DNA from: Candidatus Sulfopaludibacter sp.
GTDB taxonomy: Bacteria > Acidobacteriota > Terriglobia > Bryobacterales > Bryobacteraceae
DNA: 56,980 nucleotides
Direction: 5' to 3'
NCBI GenBank assembly: GCA_031292755.1
Contig: JARLGM010000023.1
Span: 1 to 56,980, forward strand
Below are positions 37,477 through 46,593 of the stretch, piece after piece (the stretch's first letter is position 1; every line of letters starts with the position of its first letter). Under the pieces are notes generated by a model. It saw only the letters and a program-made list of their open reading frames with translations. It ran no database searches and had not been told where the DNA came from. A program made the translations under genes and the position numbers.

Positions 37477-38091
37477 CTAGCTGTTCTTGACCACAACGTT
37501 CTGCAGCACATCCGCCACGTCTTCGCAGCTATCGATTGTGGCCTCTATAAACTCATAGACCTCTTTGAGCTTGATCAGGGTGATGGGGTCCTTTTCCTTT
37601 TCAAACAACTCCACCACGGCGCTTCGCCCAATCCGGTCGGCTTCATTTTCCAGGCGGTTGACTTCGATGCAGTACTCCATGATATTGCCGTCCTGTTGCA
37701 GAGCTTCAAAGGCCTTCTTCAGGGCCGTCGCACAACCGGCGATAATCTCGGCGAGAAGCACCATGGTGGGCGGAATGGGGTCGATCTTGTACGAAACCAG
37801 ACGGTGCGAGGTATCCTCCATGCCGTCCAGAACGTTGTCGAGGGCGGCGGAAAGGTTGTGGATGTCTTCGGGATCGATGGGGGTGATGAAGGTCTGGTTC
37901 AGGCGCGTGTAGATTTCGTGGATGATCTCATCGCCGCGATGCTCCATGATACTGATGTCGGTAGCGCAGGCGGCCATGCGGGCGCGGCCGGAGCGGAGGC
38001 CGTCCAGCAGCAGACGGGCGGTCTCCGAGATGATTTCCACCTGTTTGAAAAACAGGAGGTAGAACTTCTCATCGCGTGGCAGGAGTCTCAT
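37477..38091 (-). CDS. DUF47 / PhoU-like phosphate transport regulator
   Basis: The 204-residue protein matches the DUF47 (TIGR00153) family: all-helical, with acidic metal-binding motifs such as EHRGDEIIHEIYTRL, DPEDIHNLSAALDNVLDGME and NRLENEADRIGR. It is cytoplasmic and thought to modulate the PiT transporter encoded 3 bp downstream. It is the first gene of the pair; no strong ribosome-binding site is seen before ATG 38091. Confidence 0.93.
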   Translation of the reverse strand: MRLLPRDEKFYLLFFKQVEIISETARLLLDGLRSGRARMAACATDISIMEHRGDEIIHEIYTRLNQTFITPIDPEDIHNLSAALDNVLDGMEDTSHRLVSYKIDPIPPTMVLLAEIIAGCATALKKAFEALQQDGNIMEYCIEVNRLENEADRIGRSAVVELFEKEKDPITLIKLKEVYEFIEATIDSCEDVADVLQNVVVKNS

Positions 38092-38200
38092 AGATTGGGG
38101 AAAAGAAGAACCTCATGGTAATCGCATTGCAACAGTCGGGTCAATTTTCGATTACGAAATGATGACACGATGGCGGGCAATTTCGAGTTACACTTGCGGC

Positions 38201-38626
38201 ATGGACAAGTTCGATCGCGCGTTCGAGCAGTTCAAAGTGGCTGGACAGGACCTGGTCGATAAGGTCCGGGAACTGATTCATGAAGGTAACGTGAGGCGCA
38301 TTATCGTCAAAGACGAGCGCGGCCACACGTTTATGGAGATTCCGCTGACGGTGGCGGCGGTGGGCGCGGTGGCGGCCCCGATTCTGGCGGCGCTGGGTGC
38401 GATTGCAACGCTGGTCAGCAAGTTCGATATATCCGTGGAACGCACCGGGACGCCGCCGGGTTCCGGGTCGGGTCCGCAGACTACTTCCAACGTCAGCGAC
38501 AGCAACGTGGGGGCGAGGGAAGACCAGATGAACATGGCCGGCACTGTGGCGGGCCACTCGGACAACCAGGGCACCAAACTGGAAGACCTGGCGGGGACGG
38601 GCCAGCACGACTCGATGGGCGGGTGA
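38201..38626 (+). CDS. DUF4342-domain protein
   Basis: The 141-residue protein contains the DUF4342 pattern VDKVRELIHEGNVRRIIVK followed by MEIPLTVAAVGAVAAPILA and a hydrophobic stretch to about residue 75. The last 55 residues are hydrophilic and Gly/Thr/Ser-rich. The family has no assigned function. ATG 38201 starts at the conserved domain; the frame extends upstream to 38159 without support. It converges with the desaturase gene. Confidence 0.82.
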   Translation: MDKFDRAFEQFKVAGQDLVDKVRELIHEGNVRRIIVKDERGHTFMEIPLTVAAVGAVAAPILAALGAIATLVSKFDISVERTGTPPGSGSGPQTTSNVSDSNVGAREDQMNMAGTVAGHSDNQGTKLEDLAGTGQHDSMGG

Positions 38627-38640
38627 ACGCGAGGTCTGCG

Positions 38641-39363
38641 CTACGCCGCGGCTTTGGCCATGGGGAGTGATTTTACCTTGGCGAGGCCGCAGGCTTCCAG
38701 CGCCCGGATGATGGGCCAGGCGAGATCGATCTCGCGCGGGAAGTGGGCGAAGCGGGCCGAGGTGGGGTACTGGTGATGGTTGTTGTGCAGACCCTCGCCG
38801 GCTGTCAGCAAGGCGATGGATTGCAGGTTGGTGGCCTTGTTGTCGAAGTTCCGGTAGCCCACCATGTGGCACACGCTGTTAATGGATGAGTTCAGGAAAA
38901 TATACATCACCACGTGGGCGAACCACGCGGCGAGGCCCCACCAGACGCCGAACATCAGCATGAAGATCGCTATGCCTGCCAGGGGGGCGAAAGAAATGCC
39001 GGGAATGCGATCGAGGGCGTCGTTCTTCCAGTCGGGCGTGTACTTGGCCACTACCTGTTTGTTGCGCGCCTCCTTGCGATACATGAAGTAGTTGCCGAAC
39101 AGCACGGTCCACAGGCCGTACAGGTAAGGGCTGTGCGGGTCGCCTTCCTCGTCGGAAAAGTGATGATGCTTGCGATGCACGGCAGCCCACTGGCGCGGGA
39201 TGATACCGGTGAACAGCGCGAGTTCCAGATGCATGAGCACACCGACCACGGGGTTCAGTTCGAGCCCGCGATGCGTCTTGCAGCGATGCAGGTAAATGGT
39301 CGTGAAAAACACCGAGGCCTGAAGGATCACCAGGGTGATGACGGACATCCACAAAATACTCAT
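38641..39363 (-). CDS. acyl-CoA/acyl-lipid desaturase, short form
   Basis: The 240-residue membrane protein has the three histidine boxes of delta-9 type desaturases: HRCKTH, HRKHHH and HNNHH, which bind the di-iron centre. Hydrophobic pairs surround ILWMSVITLVILQASVFF and LAGIAIFMLMFGVWWGLAAW. Proteins of the family are usually nearer 300 residues; here the N-terminus begins just before the first His box. ATG 39363 has GGAG 5 nt upstream. It should introduce a double bond into membrane fatty acids. Divergent from the FAH-family gene. Confidence 0.9.
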   Translation of the reverse strand: MSILWMSVITLVILQASVFFTTIYLHRCKTHRGLELNPVVGVLMHLELALFTGIIPRQWAAVHRKHHHFSDEEGDPHSPYLYGLWTVLFGNYFMYRKEARNKQVVAKYTPDWKNDALDRIPGISFAPLAGIAIFMLMFGVWWGLAAWFAHVVMYIFLNSSINSVCHMVGYRNFDNKATNLQSIALLTAGEGLHNNHHQYPTSARFAHFPREIDLAWPIIRALEACGLAKVKSLPMAKAAA

Positions 39364-39481
39364 GCGGTCTCCAACGGTTTTGATCGGTGAGAGCCCAGTG
39401 GCCGGCTTGCTTGCCTCGGGGCGGCAACTCGGTACGTCGTGTCTCGATGATACCAGATGATGCGGTGATAGAATTAGCCTG

Positions 39482-40336
39482 TTGAGACTTCTAACTATAG
39501 TGCGCGACGGCCGCCCCGAGCCGGCCGTTCAGTTTGACGATCAGACAGTGGGGCTGCACGGGTCGGGATTCGACAGTGTAATGTCGTTGATTACCGGGGG
39601 CGCCGACGCCCGCGACGGAGTGATGCGCTGGGTGGAAAGACATCCGGGCAGCGCGGACGTGGATCTGGGAAAGGTGACTTACCATTCGCCCATTCCGCGG
39701 CCGCCGAAGATCATCTGCATCGGGTTGAACTATCGCGACCACGCGGAAGAATCCAAGCTGCCAATTCCGGATGTGCCCACGGTGTTCTGCAAGTTTCCGA
39801 CGGCGGTGACCGGTCACAACCAACCCGTCGTGCTGCCGAAGAATTCGGTGAAGCCTGATTATGAAGCGGAGTTCGCGGTGGTAATCGGGCCCGGCGGGCG
39901 GCACATCGCCGAGCAGGATTGGCAAAAGCATGTCTTCGGCTACACCATTCTGAACGACGTGAGCGCGCGCGATTACCAAATGGCGACGTCGCAGTGGATG
40001 ATCGGCAAGACGTTCGATACCTTCGCCCCGATCGGGCCGGCGGTGGTGACTGCCGATGAGATCGAAGATCCGCACAATCTGAATATCTCGCTGTCCCTGA
40101 ACGGCGAAGTGATGCAGAATTCCAATACGCGGAATTTGATTTTCCGGATTCCGCAATTGATCGCGCATCTTTCGAGCGTCTTCACGCTGGAACCGGGAGA
40201 CATTATCGCCACCGGTACCCCGGCGGGAGTGGGTTTCGCCCGCAAACCGCCGCGCTGGCTGCGTCCCGGCGACGACATGCTGACTACGATTGAAGGCTTG
40301 GGCGAACTGCACAATCCGATCGTGGCTGAAGTTTAA
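39482..40336 (+). CDS. fumarylacetoacetate hydrolase (FAH) family protein
   Basis: The 284-residue protein has the FAH fold signatures: KIICIGLNYRDHAEES, then KPDYEAEFAVVIG, a metal site with Glu/Asp, NDVSARDYQ, and PGDIIATGTPAGVG near the end. Family members cleave or decarboxylate 2-oxo-type substrates from aromatic catabolism (2-hydroxyhepta-2,4-diene-1,7-dioate isomerase-like); the exact substrate cannot be fixed. The start is a TTG giving MRLLTIVRDG, the usual N-terminus of the family. A TAGAAT -10 box at 39469-39474 would start the transcript at that codon. Confidence 0.9.
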   Translation: MRLLTIVRDGRPEPAVQFDDQTVGLHGSGFDSVMSLITGGADARDGVMRWVERHPGSADVDLGKVTYHSPIPRPPKIICIGLNYRDHAEESKLPIPDVPTVFCKFPTAVTGHNQPVVLPKNSVKPDYEAEFAVVIGPGGRHIAEQDWQKHVFGYTILNDVSARDYQMATSQWMIGKTFDTFAPIGPAVVTADEIEDPHNLNISLSLNGEVMQNSNTRNLIFRIPQLIAHLSSVFTLEPGDIIATGTPAGVGFARKPPRWLRPGDDMLTTIEGLGELHNPIVAEV

Positions 40337-40354
40337 GGTAAGATCGTAGCAAGC

Positions 40355-40430
40355 GGGCGCGTAGCTCAACGGATAGAGCATCGGTCTTCGGAACCGAGGG
40401 TTGGAGGTTCGATTCCTCTCGCGCCTACCA
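40355..40430 (+). tRNA. tRNA-Arg (anticodon TCG)
   Basis: A full cloverleaf of 76 nt with encoded CCA can be folded: acceptor GGGCGCG/CGCGCCT with a G-T closing pair, D stem GCTC/GAGC, anticodon stem TCGGT/ACCGA around CTTCGGA (anticodon TCG at positions 34-36, G37), variable GGGTT, and T stem GGAGG/CCTCT with TTCGATT loop. It begins 18 bp after the FAH-family stop codon. Confidence 0.96.
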
Positions 40431-40538
40431 GCTTCTTCGCTGTGCTTCCCACACGAAACTGTTAACTCTAGCCATATCCATCTATCAACCTTTTTGGTAA
40501 TGGACAGTACCTCGCTTTTGGCGGTAGAAGGGGGAGTT

Positions 40539-42977
40539 ATGGTATTGCGCCCTCGTGTCTCCGCCGGATTCCTTCTCTGCCTGTTCGCTCCGCTGCTGCC
40601 GGCGCAGCAGGATCGCATCGCCGGACCGATCGATGCGCGCCATTCGGTGGTCTTGCGTGGGAGCGTACCTCGACAGGCGCTGGCGAGGTACGATCAGGGC
40701 GCGGTGAGTGCCGATTTTCCGCTCGGGAACATTACGTTGATGCTGCGGCCCTCGGATTCGCAGCAGGCGGAACTCGAACAGTTGCTGGCGGAGCAGCAGG
40801 ATCCCGGTTCGCCGAACGATCACAAATGGCTGTCGCCGGAGCAGTATGCCGAGCGCTTCGGCGCCAGCGCGGCGGATCTGGACAAGATCGGCGCGTGGCT
40901 CCGTTCCGAAGGATTTGAAGTGCGGTACACTGCCCGCGGGCGCGACTTTATCAGCTTCAGCGGGACGGCGGGGCAAGTGCAGGCGGCGCTGCACACCGAG
41001 ATCCACCGGTACCGGATCGGCGCGGAAACGCATTTTGCCAACGCCAGGGACCTGGCATTGCCCGCGGCGTTCGAGCCGATCGTGGCCGGCGTTCTGGGAC
41101 TTCACGACTTTCATCCGAAGGCGCCGCGCCGGCGCGCGGTGGCGAACTATACCGCCTCCGATGGAAGCCACTATGTGCTGCCCGACGATTTCGCGGCCAT
41201 TTACGGGTTGACCTCTTTGTACGGCTACGGATATGGTGGGGCGGGGCAGAGCATCGCGATAGTGGGCCAGAGCGACATCAATCCGGACGATATCGCGGCC
41301 TTCCGCGGCAGCTTCGGACTGGCGCCCACCACCATCCAGATGGTTCCCACGGGCAACTATCCGGGGGTGACCAGCGATGAAGTGGAAGCGGACCTGGACC
41401 TGGAATGGGCCGGCGCAGTGGCACGCGATGCCACGCTGATCTACGTCTACAGCGACGACGCGGGTTACTCGTCTTACTATGCCATCGATAACAACCTGGC
41501 GCCGGTGCTCAGCGAAAGTTTCGGGCTATGCGAATACCAGGCGGGGGCGAATCGCATGGGCCTGTCCTACTTTCAGGTTGAGGCGCAGAAAGGTAATGCG
41601 CTGGGGATTACGTGGCTGGCTTCGTCGGGCGATTCGGGCGCAGCGGGCTGCGATGGCAATGTCGCCCTCGCCACCCAGGGGCTGGCAGTGAGCCTGCCTG
41701 CCAGTGTGCCGGAGATCACGGCGGTGGGCGGCACGGAATTCGCCGAGGGTAACGGCAGCTATTGGAACAGCAGCAACGGACCTTACTTCGGATCGGCGGT
41801 TTCCTATGTACCCGAGACGTCGTGGAATGACACTCTCGCCAGCGGAAGCCTCGCGTCCAGCGGCGGCGGCTTGAGTTCGATTTACAAAAAGCCTTCGTGG
41901 CAAGCCGGCCCGGGCGTTCCGGGCGACGGAGTGCGCGACGTGCCCGACCTGTCGTTGAACGCGGCGAACGGGCACGATCCGTACCTCATTGTTTCGGAGG
42001 GTGCGGCGTTCGGGGTGGGCGGCACTTCCGCCGCGGCGCCTGCTTTCGCCGGAATCCTCGCCGTGCTCGATCAATACCTGGTACAGAACAAGGTGCAGTC
42101 GAAGCCGGGCCTCGGGAATATCAATCCCAAGCTGTACAGCATGGCGGCGGCAAACGCGCCGGGTGTTTTTCACGATGTAACCACCGGAGACAACATCGTT
42201 CCCTGCCAGACAGGAACGCCCGACTGTGCGACCGGCCAGTTCGGGTTCACGGCGGGCACGGGTTACGATCTGGTGACGGGCCTGGGTTCGGTGGACGCGT
42301 ACCAGTTGATCACGGCGTGGAGCGGGCTTGGGGTTTCCGCAACCACGACTACGGTGGTGGCCAGCCCGAATACCATCCTGCCCGGCGGATCTTCGGTACT
42401 GACAGCAACCGTCAGGGCAGTCAATAGCACCACCTCGCCCACCGGGACGGTGTCCTTCTCGCTCGGCGCCAATTCGCTGGGCACGGCAACGTTATCCGGG
42501 TCGGGCGGAACCGCGACCGCCTCCATGACGGTATTCGGCGGGCAATTGACGGCGGCGTCGAGTGCGGTCGAGGCTTCCTATGGCGGGAGTCCCACCTTCA
42601 CGGCCTCTTCGGGGGCAACGGAGCTCAGCCTGGGTACGCCGGCGGCGAATTCGAAGGTAGTGCTGTCGGTGACGCCGAATCCGGTCCACCAACAGGCGCC
42701 GGACGCGACCGGCGCGACCTTCGCTTTCACCGTTCAGTTGAGAGAAACCGCGGGGGTGGCTACCACGGTCACCGGGTTCAGCTTCGGCGGCGTGAGCTAC
42801 GCGTCTTCCATCGCGAGATATTTCGGCGGCACGGCGCTGCCCGCATACGGCACGCTTTCCACGACTCTGAGATCGGGGAGCATCCCCGCGCCGTCCACGC
42901 AGGTGATCGTATTCACCGGCAAGGATGCCAGCGGAGCGGCGTGGATGCAGCAGGTGCCGGTACAGTTTCTGCCGTAG
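40539..42977 (+). CDS. secreted S53 peptidase (pro-kumamolisin) with C-terminal Ig-like domain
   Basis: The 812-residue protein has a signal peptide (FLLCLFAPLLPAQQ), a pro-kumamolisin activation domain (about 30-185) and an S53 sedolisin domain. Catalytic elements visible are EVEADLDLE (Glu-x3-Asp), SGDSGAAGC (Asp) and GGTSAAAP (nucleophile Ser). After about residue 600 there is a bacterial Ig-like repeat (TTTVVASPNTILPGGS, TGTVSFSLG) and a final beta-rich domain. It should be an acid-active secreted endopeptidase matured by loss of the prodomain. ATG 40539 follows GGGGGAG at good spacing and begins the signal peptide; earlier in-frame ATGs overlap the tRNA. Confidence 0.9.
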   Translation: MVLRPRVSAGFLLCLFAPLLPAQQDRIAGPIDARHSVVLRGSVPRQALARYDQGAVSADFPLGNITLMLRPSDSQQAELEQLLAEQQDPGSPNDHKWLSPEQYAERFGASAADLDKIGAWLRSEGFEVRYTARGRDFISFSGTAGQVQAALHTEIHRYRIGAETHFANARDLALPAAFEPIVAGVLGLHDFHPKAPRRRAVANYTASDGSHYVLPDDFAAIYGLTSLYGYGYGGAGQSIAIVGQSDINPDDIAAFRGSFGLAPTTIQMVPTGNYPGVTSDEVEADLDLEWAGAVARDATLIYVYSDDAGYSSYYAIDNNLAPVLSESFGLCEYQAGANRMGLSYFQVEAQKGNALGITWLASSGDSGAAGCDGNVALATQGLAVSLPASVPEITAVGGTEFAEGNGSYWNSSNGPYFGSAVSYVPETSWNDTLASGSLASSGGGLSSIYKKPSWQAGPGVPGDGVRDVPDLSLNAANGHDPYLIVSEGAAFGVGGTSAAAPAFAGILAVLDQYLVQNKVQSKPGLGNINPKLYSMAAANAPGVFHDVTTGDNIVPCQTGTPDCATGQFGFTAGTGYDLVTGLGSVDAYQLITAWSGLGVSATTTTVVASPNTILPGGSSVLTATVRAVNSTTSPTGTVSFSLGANSLGTATLSGSGGTATASMTVFGGQLTAASSAVEASYGGSPTFTASSGATELSLGTPAANSKVVLSVTPNPVHQQAPDATGATFAFTVQLRETAGVATTVTGFSFGGVSYASSIARYFGGTALPAYGTLSTTLRSGSIPAPSTQVIVFTGKDASGAAWMQQVPVQFLP

Positions 42978-43038
42978 CCGGCCTGGTCCCTCCTGCTGGG
43001 ACTCGCAGGACTATCATTCGGGATCGCCTTCGCGAATC

Positions 43039-43584
43039 ATGGAGGACATGACGCGGCGACCTCGTACTTCTCAACGTGGCCAGGCAGTGACAAGGCTGGC
43101 CGCTTCCGTCCCTCTGATGTTCGGCTTGCTGGGGCTGGTGGTTCATCAGGGTTGGACCTACTGGCTGTCGGAGAGCTGCAAGACCGCTGCGCAGGCCGCG
43201 GCTTTCGCTTCCGCGCGGCAGGCGCAGTTGGCCTCCAATTTGACGTGCGGTGAGGGCGTGACGTGCCAGAGCCAGCCGGCCGATTGCCCCGCGGCCTTGC
43301 CGGCGGTCCCCCAGAACAATCTGATGGCGGGCTGTAATTATGCCCGCGCCAACGGATTCACCAGCACTCCGGATCGATCGGTTCGGTACCAGGCGGGCGT
43401 TCGCAACTCTCCGGTAAAGGGGCCGTCCCCTTCGTATTGGGTGCGCTTTACGATTTCGGAGCGCGGCTCGTCTCTTTTATCCAAAGTACTAGGAGAGAAG
43501 TTTGCGAATGCCCGTGCCAGTTCTACCGCGGCTGTCTTCGCCGGTACTGCGGGAGAAGGTCCGCGCGCTTTCCTGATCGAGTAG
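43039..43584 (+). CDS. TadE/TadG-like pilus-associated protein
   Basis: The 181-residue product starts with a short cytoplasmic arm containing SQRGQA, a TM helix (AASVPLMFGLLGLVVHQGW), and an extracytoplasmic tail beginning CKTAAQAAAFASARQAQL, the layout of Tad-pilus pseudopilin-like proteins. Four or five cysteines in the tail (TCGEGVTCQSQPADC, GCNY) suggest disulfides. No other tad genes are nearby, so it is an orphan. Start could be ATG 43039 or 43048; neither has an ideal ribosome-binding site. Confidence 0.6.
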   Translation: MEDMTRRPRTSQRGQAVTRLAASVPLMFGLLGLVVHQGWTYWLSESCKTAAQAAAFASARQAQLASNLTCGEGVTCQSQPADCPAALPAVPQNNLMAGCNYARANGFTSTPDRSVRYQAGVRNSPVKGPSPSYWVRFTISERGSSLLSKVLGEKFANARASSTAAVFAGTAGEGPRAFLIE

Positions 43585-43621
43585 CGCCCGGTATTCCTTG
43601 CGGGAAACCGATCCGGTACAC

Positions 43622-43645
43622 GATAATAGTTTCAATCCGTTAACG
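43622..43645 (+). promoter_or_regulatory. -10-like box and CGTTAACG palindrome before kinase gene
   Basis: GATAAT (43622-43627) could serve as a -10 element with a start near 43634. The palindrome CGTTAACG (43638-43645) then lies just behind the transcription start and 16 bp before the ATG, a position that would suit repression. Confidence 0.35.
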
Positions 43646-43661
43646 AAGATCGGACTCCGCC

Positions 43662-46496
43662 ATGGTGTGCCCGAGTTGTGGTACCGCCAATCCCGAAACT
43701 GTACGCTTTTGCGGTCAATGCGGGAGTGCTTTGTCTGAATCGGATCGGACGGTGAGCATCTTCGGCGGCTCCGCCGCTGGTGCCGCGGCAGCAGCGGCCG
43801 CGCCGCAACCGCAGGTTACGGCCGGGTTGATGTCGCCCCCTCCGGATGTGACTGCCGGCGCGACGTGGGCCGGGACAGGCATGGGACTTTCGGGCGTGCT
43901 GCCGCCGGGCACCCCTTTTGGATCGCGATACCGCATTGAAAAGCTCCTGGGCGAAGGCGGCATGGGCGCGGTGTACAAGGCGTACGACGTGGAACTGGGC
44001 CGGACGGTGGCGGTCAAACTGGTGCGTCCGGAACTTTCGTCGTCACCGATGGTGATGCAGCGGTTCAAGCAGGAACTGCTGCTGGCCAGCAAAATTTCTC
44101 ACAAGAACATTCTGCGCATTCACGATATTGCCGAGTGGAACGGTGTGAAGTTCATCACCATGGCGTTCGTGGAAGGTTGCGACCTGGCCGGGTTGATGGA
44201 GCAGGCCGGCCGGCTTCCGTTCGACCGTGCGTTGAAATTCACCCGGCAGCTTTGCCTGGCAATGGAAGCGGCGCACGAAGCCGGCGTGGTGCACCGCGAC
44301 CTGAAGCCGCAGAACATTCTGATCGATAAGGACGATAACACCTACATCTCCGATTTCGGACTGGCTAAGAGCCTGGAGACGGAAGCCACCCAGATGACGC
44401 GAACGGGCCAGATTCTGGGCACGCCACGCTACATGTCTCCGGAACAGGTGGAGGCGGGAGATACCGACCATCGCAGCGATCTGTACTCGCTGGGGCTGAT
44501 CGTCTACGAAATGTTCACCGGCGAACTGCCGTTCCGCGGCGATTCGGCGATGCAGTTGATGTATCAGCGGGTGGCGGCGGAGCCCAAGGATCCCCGGGCC
44601 ATTGTTCCCGGCCTGCCGGATTACATCGCCAACGTGATTCTGAAGTGCCTGCAGAAGGACCCGGCCAAACGGTATCAGAGCGCGCGGGAAATCCTGACCG
44701 ACCTGGACTCGCAGCAGGCGCCGGTGATTCCGCCTTCGCGGCGGACGGCCGGGAACGCGACCATCAGCATTCAGTTGCCGCGCCCTTCCCGCCGCGGGAC
44801 GTTCCTCGGCATCGGAGGGTTGGTGTTGCTGCTGGGGATCCCGCTCGCCGTTCCCGGTATCCGGCATCGCGTCTTTCACACTGGAACGGCGGCGCCGGCG
44901 ATTCAATACCGGATGGCGGTGCTTCCTCTGCGCAACCTGGGCGACGACTCCGTGAAGTTCGTCGCCGATGGCATCGGCGAAGCACTCTCCGCAAAAATGG
45001 CGGGATTGCAGAACGTGTATGTGGCGTCAGGCAGCATGGTGGCTTCGGCCATGGCCTTGCACAAGGATGACTCCGGACTCGCCACCGCGTTGGGCACTCC
45101 GGTACTTGTGCGGGGGACCATGCAGAGTTCCGGCGACGACTTGCATGTGGTGATGACCGCCGACGATGTCAAGACCAATACCAGACTGTTGAACAAAGAA
45201 TTCACCGGAAAAAGGAAAGATCTGCTGTCGCTGGAAGACGCGATCTTCAATGGTCTGACCAATGCGCTCACCATCAAACTGAACAGCGACGACCAGGCAC
45301 GAACCATGCGGCCCACCGAAAAGGTGGACGCCTATGAAACCTATCTCCGTGGGCGCGACCTGTTGAAGGGCCAACAGACGATCGCCAATTTCCAGAATGC
45401 GTTGACCCTTTTCAAACAGGCCACCGACGCCGATCCGCGCTTCGCGCTGGCGTTTTCCGGCATGGCCGACAGCGACATGCGCCTGTACGACCAGACCAAG
45501 GACAGCAAGTATCTCGATCAGGCTGACGCCGCCGCGGAACGGGCCAAATTGCTGAACCCGGAGCTGCTGGAGGCGCACGTGGCGATGGGAGCGATTGATC
45601 GCTACCGGGGCCGCACCGAAGAGTCGCTGGGCGAACTGCAACTGGCTCAGAAGATGGCGCCGCACTCCGACGAAGCGCTGCGCAATCTGGGCAGGGCTTA
45701 TTTGCAGGCGGGCAAGGCCAAAGAGGCGATCGACGCGCTGACCGAAGCTACCAGAGTGAATCCGTACTATTGGAACAACTTCAACCAGTTGGGTTATGCG
45801 TACTTTCAGTTGGGGCGCAACGACGAGGCCATCGCCCAGTTTAACCAGGTGATCGGTCTGGAGCCGAATCGCCCCACCGGGTATGCTTTCAAGGGCGCGG
45901 TGCTGCTGCGGGAAGGCAAATTCGACGAAGCCGTACCGCTTTTGCAGAAGGCCAACGATCTGCAACCTTCGGCGCAGGCCGTTTCCAACGTCGGGTTCGC
46001 CTATTACCACGCCGGAAAGTACGGGGAGGCGCAGACGAAGTTCGCGCAGGCCGTCACGATGGCCCCCAAAGAAGCAATCTATCGCGGCAATCTGGCGGAC
46101 GCCTATCGCGCCAGCAATCAGCGGGATAAGGCGATGGCGGCCTACGATGAGGCCATCAGGATTGCCTTTGCCAGCTATCAGGTGAATCCGCAGGATGCCG
46201 CGACCATCGGAAATCTGGCCATTTATTACGCCAAGAAGGGTGACGCGCAGCGCGCCCTGGACTTCATCCAGAAAGCTCGCGCCATTGATTCCAAAGCCAA
46301 TGCGCTGATGTACAAGGAAGCTACCATCGATGCCATTGCCGGCCGCACGCCGGACGCGCTGAAGATGCTCGGCGACGCTTTACGCAACGGCTTCTCGCTC
46401 CAGGAAGCCAACAGCGACCCGGAACTGGTCAATCTCAGGAAGACACCTGAATATGCGCGATTACAGCAGGAGATCGCTACGCAGCCCCAGAAGTAA
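43662..46496 (+). CDS. zinc-ribbon Ser/Thr protein kinase with TM helix and TPR tail
   Basis: The 944-residue protein has four parts. A zinc ribbon is at residues 3-20 (CPSCGT, FCGQCG). A PknB-like kinase spans about 87-350 with glycine loop LGEGGMGAVYKAY, Lys in VAVKLV, catalytic HRDLKPQN and ISDFGLAK, and SPEQ. One TM helix lies near 377-398. The C-terminal part has a TolB/FlgO-like segment (VLPLRNLGDDSVKFVADGIG) and about nine TPRs (AYFQLGRNDEAIAQFNQVIG). All catalytic residues are present. It should phosphorylate cytoplasmic targets, with the periplasmic TPR part as sensor. A CGTTAACG palindrome sits just upstream. Confidence 0.93.
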   Translation: MVCPSCGTANPETVRFCGQCGSALSESDRTVSIFGGSAAGAAAAAAAPQPQVTAGLMSPPPDVTAGATWAGTGMGLSGVLPPGTPFGSRYRIEKLLGEGGMGAVYKAYDVELGRTVAVKLVRPELSSSPMVMQRFKQELLLASKISHKNILRIHDIAEWNGVKFITMAFVEGCDLAGLMEQAGRLPFDRALKFTRQLCLAMEAAHEAGVVHRDLKPQNILIDKDDNTYISDFGLAKSLETEATQMTRTGQILGTPRYMSPEQVEAGDTDHRSDLYSLGLIVYEMFTGELPFRGDSAMQLMYQRVAAEPKDPRAIVPGLPDYIANVILKCLQKDPAKRYQSAREILTDLDSQQAPVIPPSRRTAGNATISIQLPRPSRRGTFLGIGGLVLLLGIPLAVPGIRHRVFHTGTAAPAIQYRMAVLPLRNLGDDSVKFVADGIGEALSAKMAGLQNVYVASGSMVASAMALHKDDSGLATALGTPVLVRGTMQSSGDDLHVVMTADDVKTNTRLLNKEFTGKRKDLLSLEDAIFNGLTNALTIKLNSDDQARTMRPTEKVDAYETYLRGRDLLKGQQTIANFQNALTLFKQATDADPRFALAFSGMADSDMRLYDQTKDSKYLDQADAAAERAKLLNPELLEAHVAMGAIDRYRGRTEESLGELQLAQKMAPHSDEALRNLGRAYLQAGKAKEAIDALTEATRVNPYYWNNFNQLGYAYFQLGRNDEAIAQFNQVIGLEPNRPTGYAFKGAVLLREGKFDEAVPLLQKANDLQPSAQAVSNVGFAYYHAGKYGEAQTKFAQAVTMAPKEAIYRGNLADAYRASNQRDKAMAAYDEAIRIAFASYQVNPQDAATIGNLAIYYAKKGDAQRALDFIQKARAIDSKANALMYKEATIDAIAGRTPDALKMLGDALRNGFSLQEANSDPELVNLRKTPEYARLQQEIATQPQK

Positions 46497-46593
46497 TGGC
46501 GCATTTCTCCTAGGACTAAACCGCGACGGTACCATTGTGCCGGCTTTGACGGGTGGTTTACAGTGTTGAGGAGGCGCCAGGGAGGCGCTTGGG

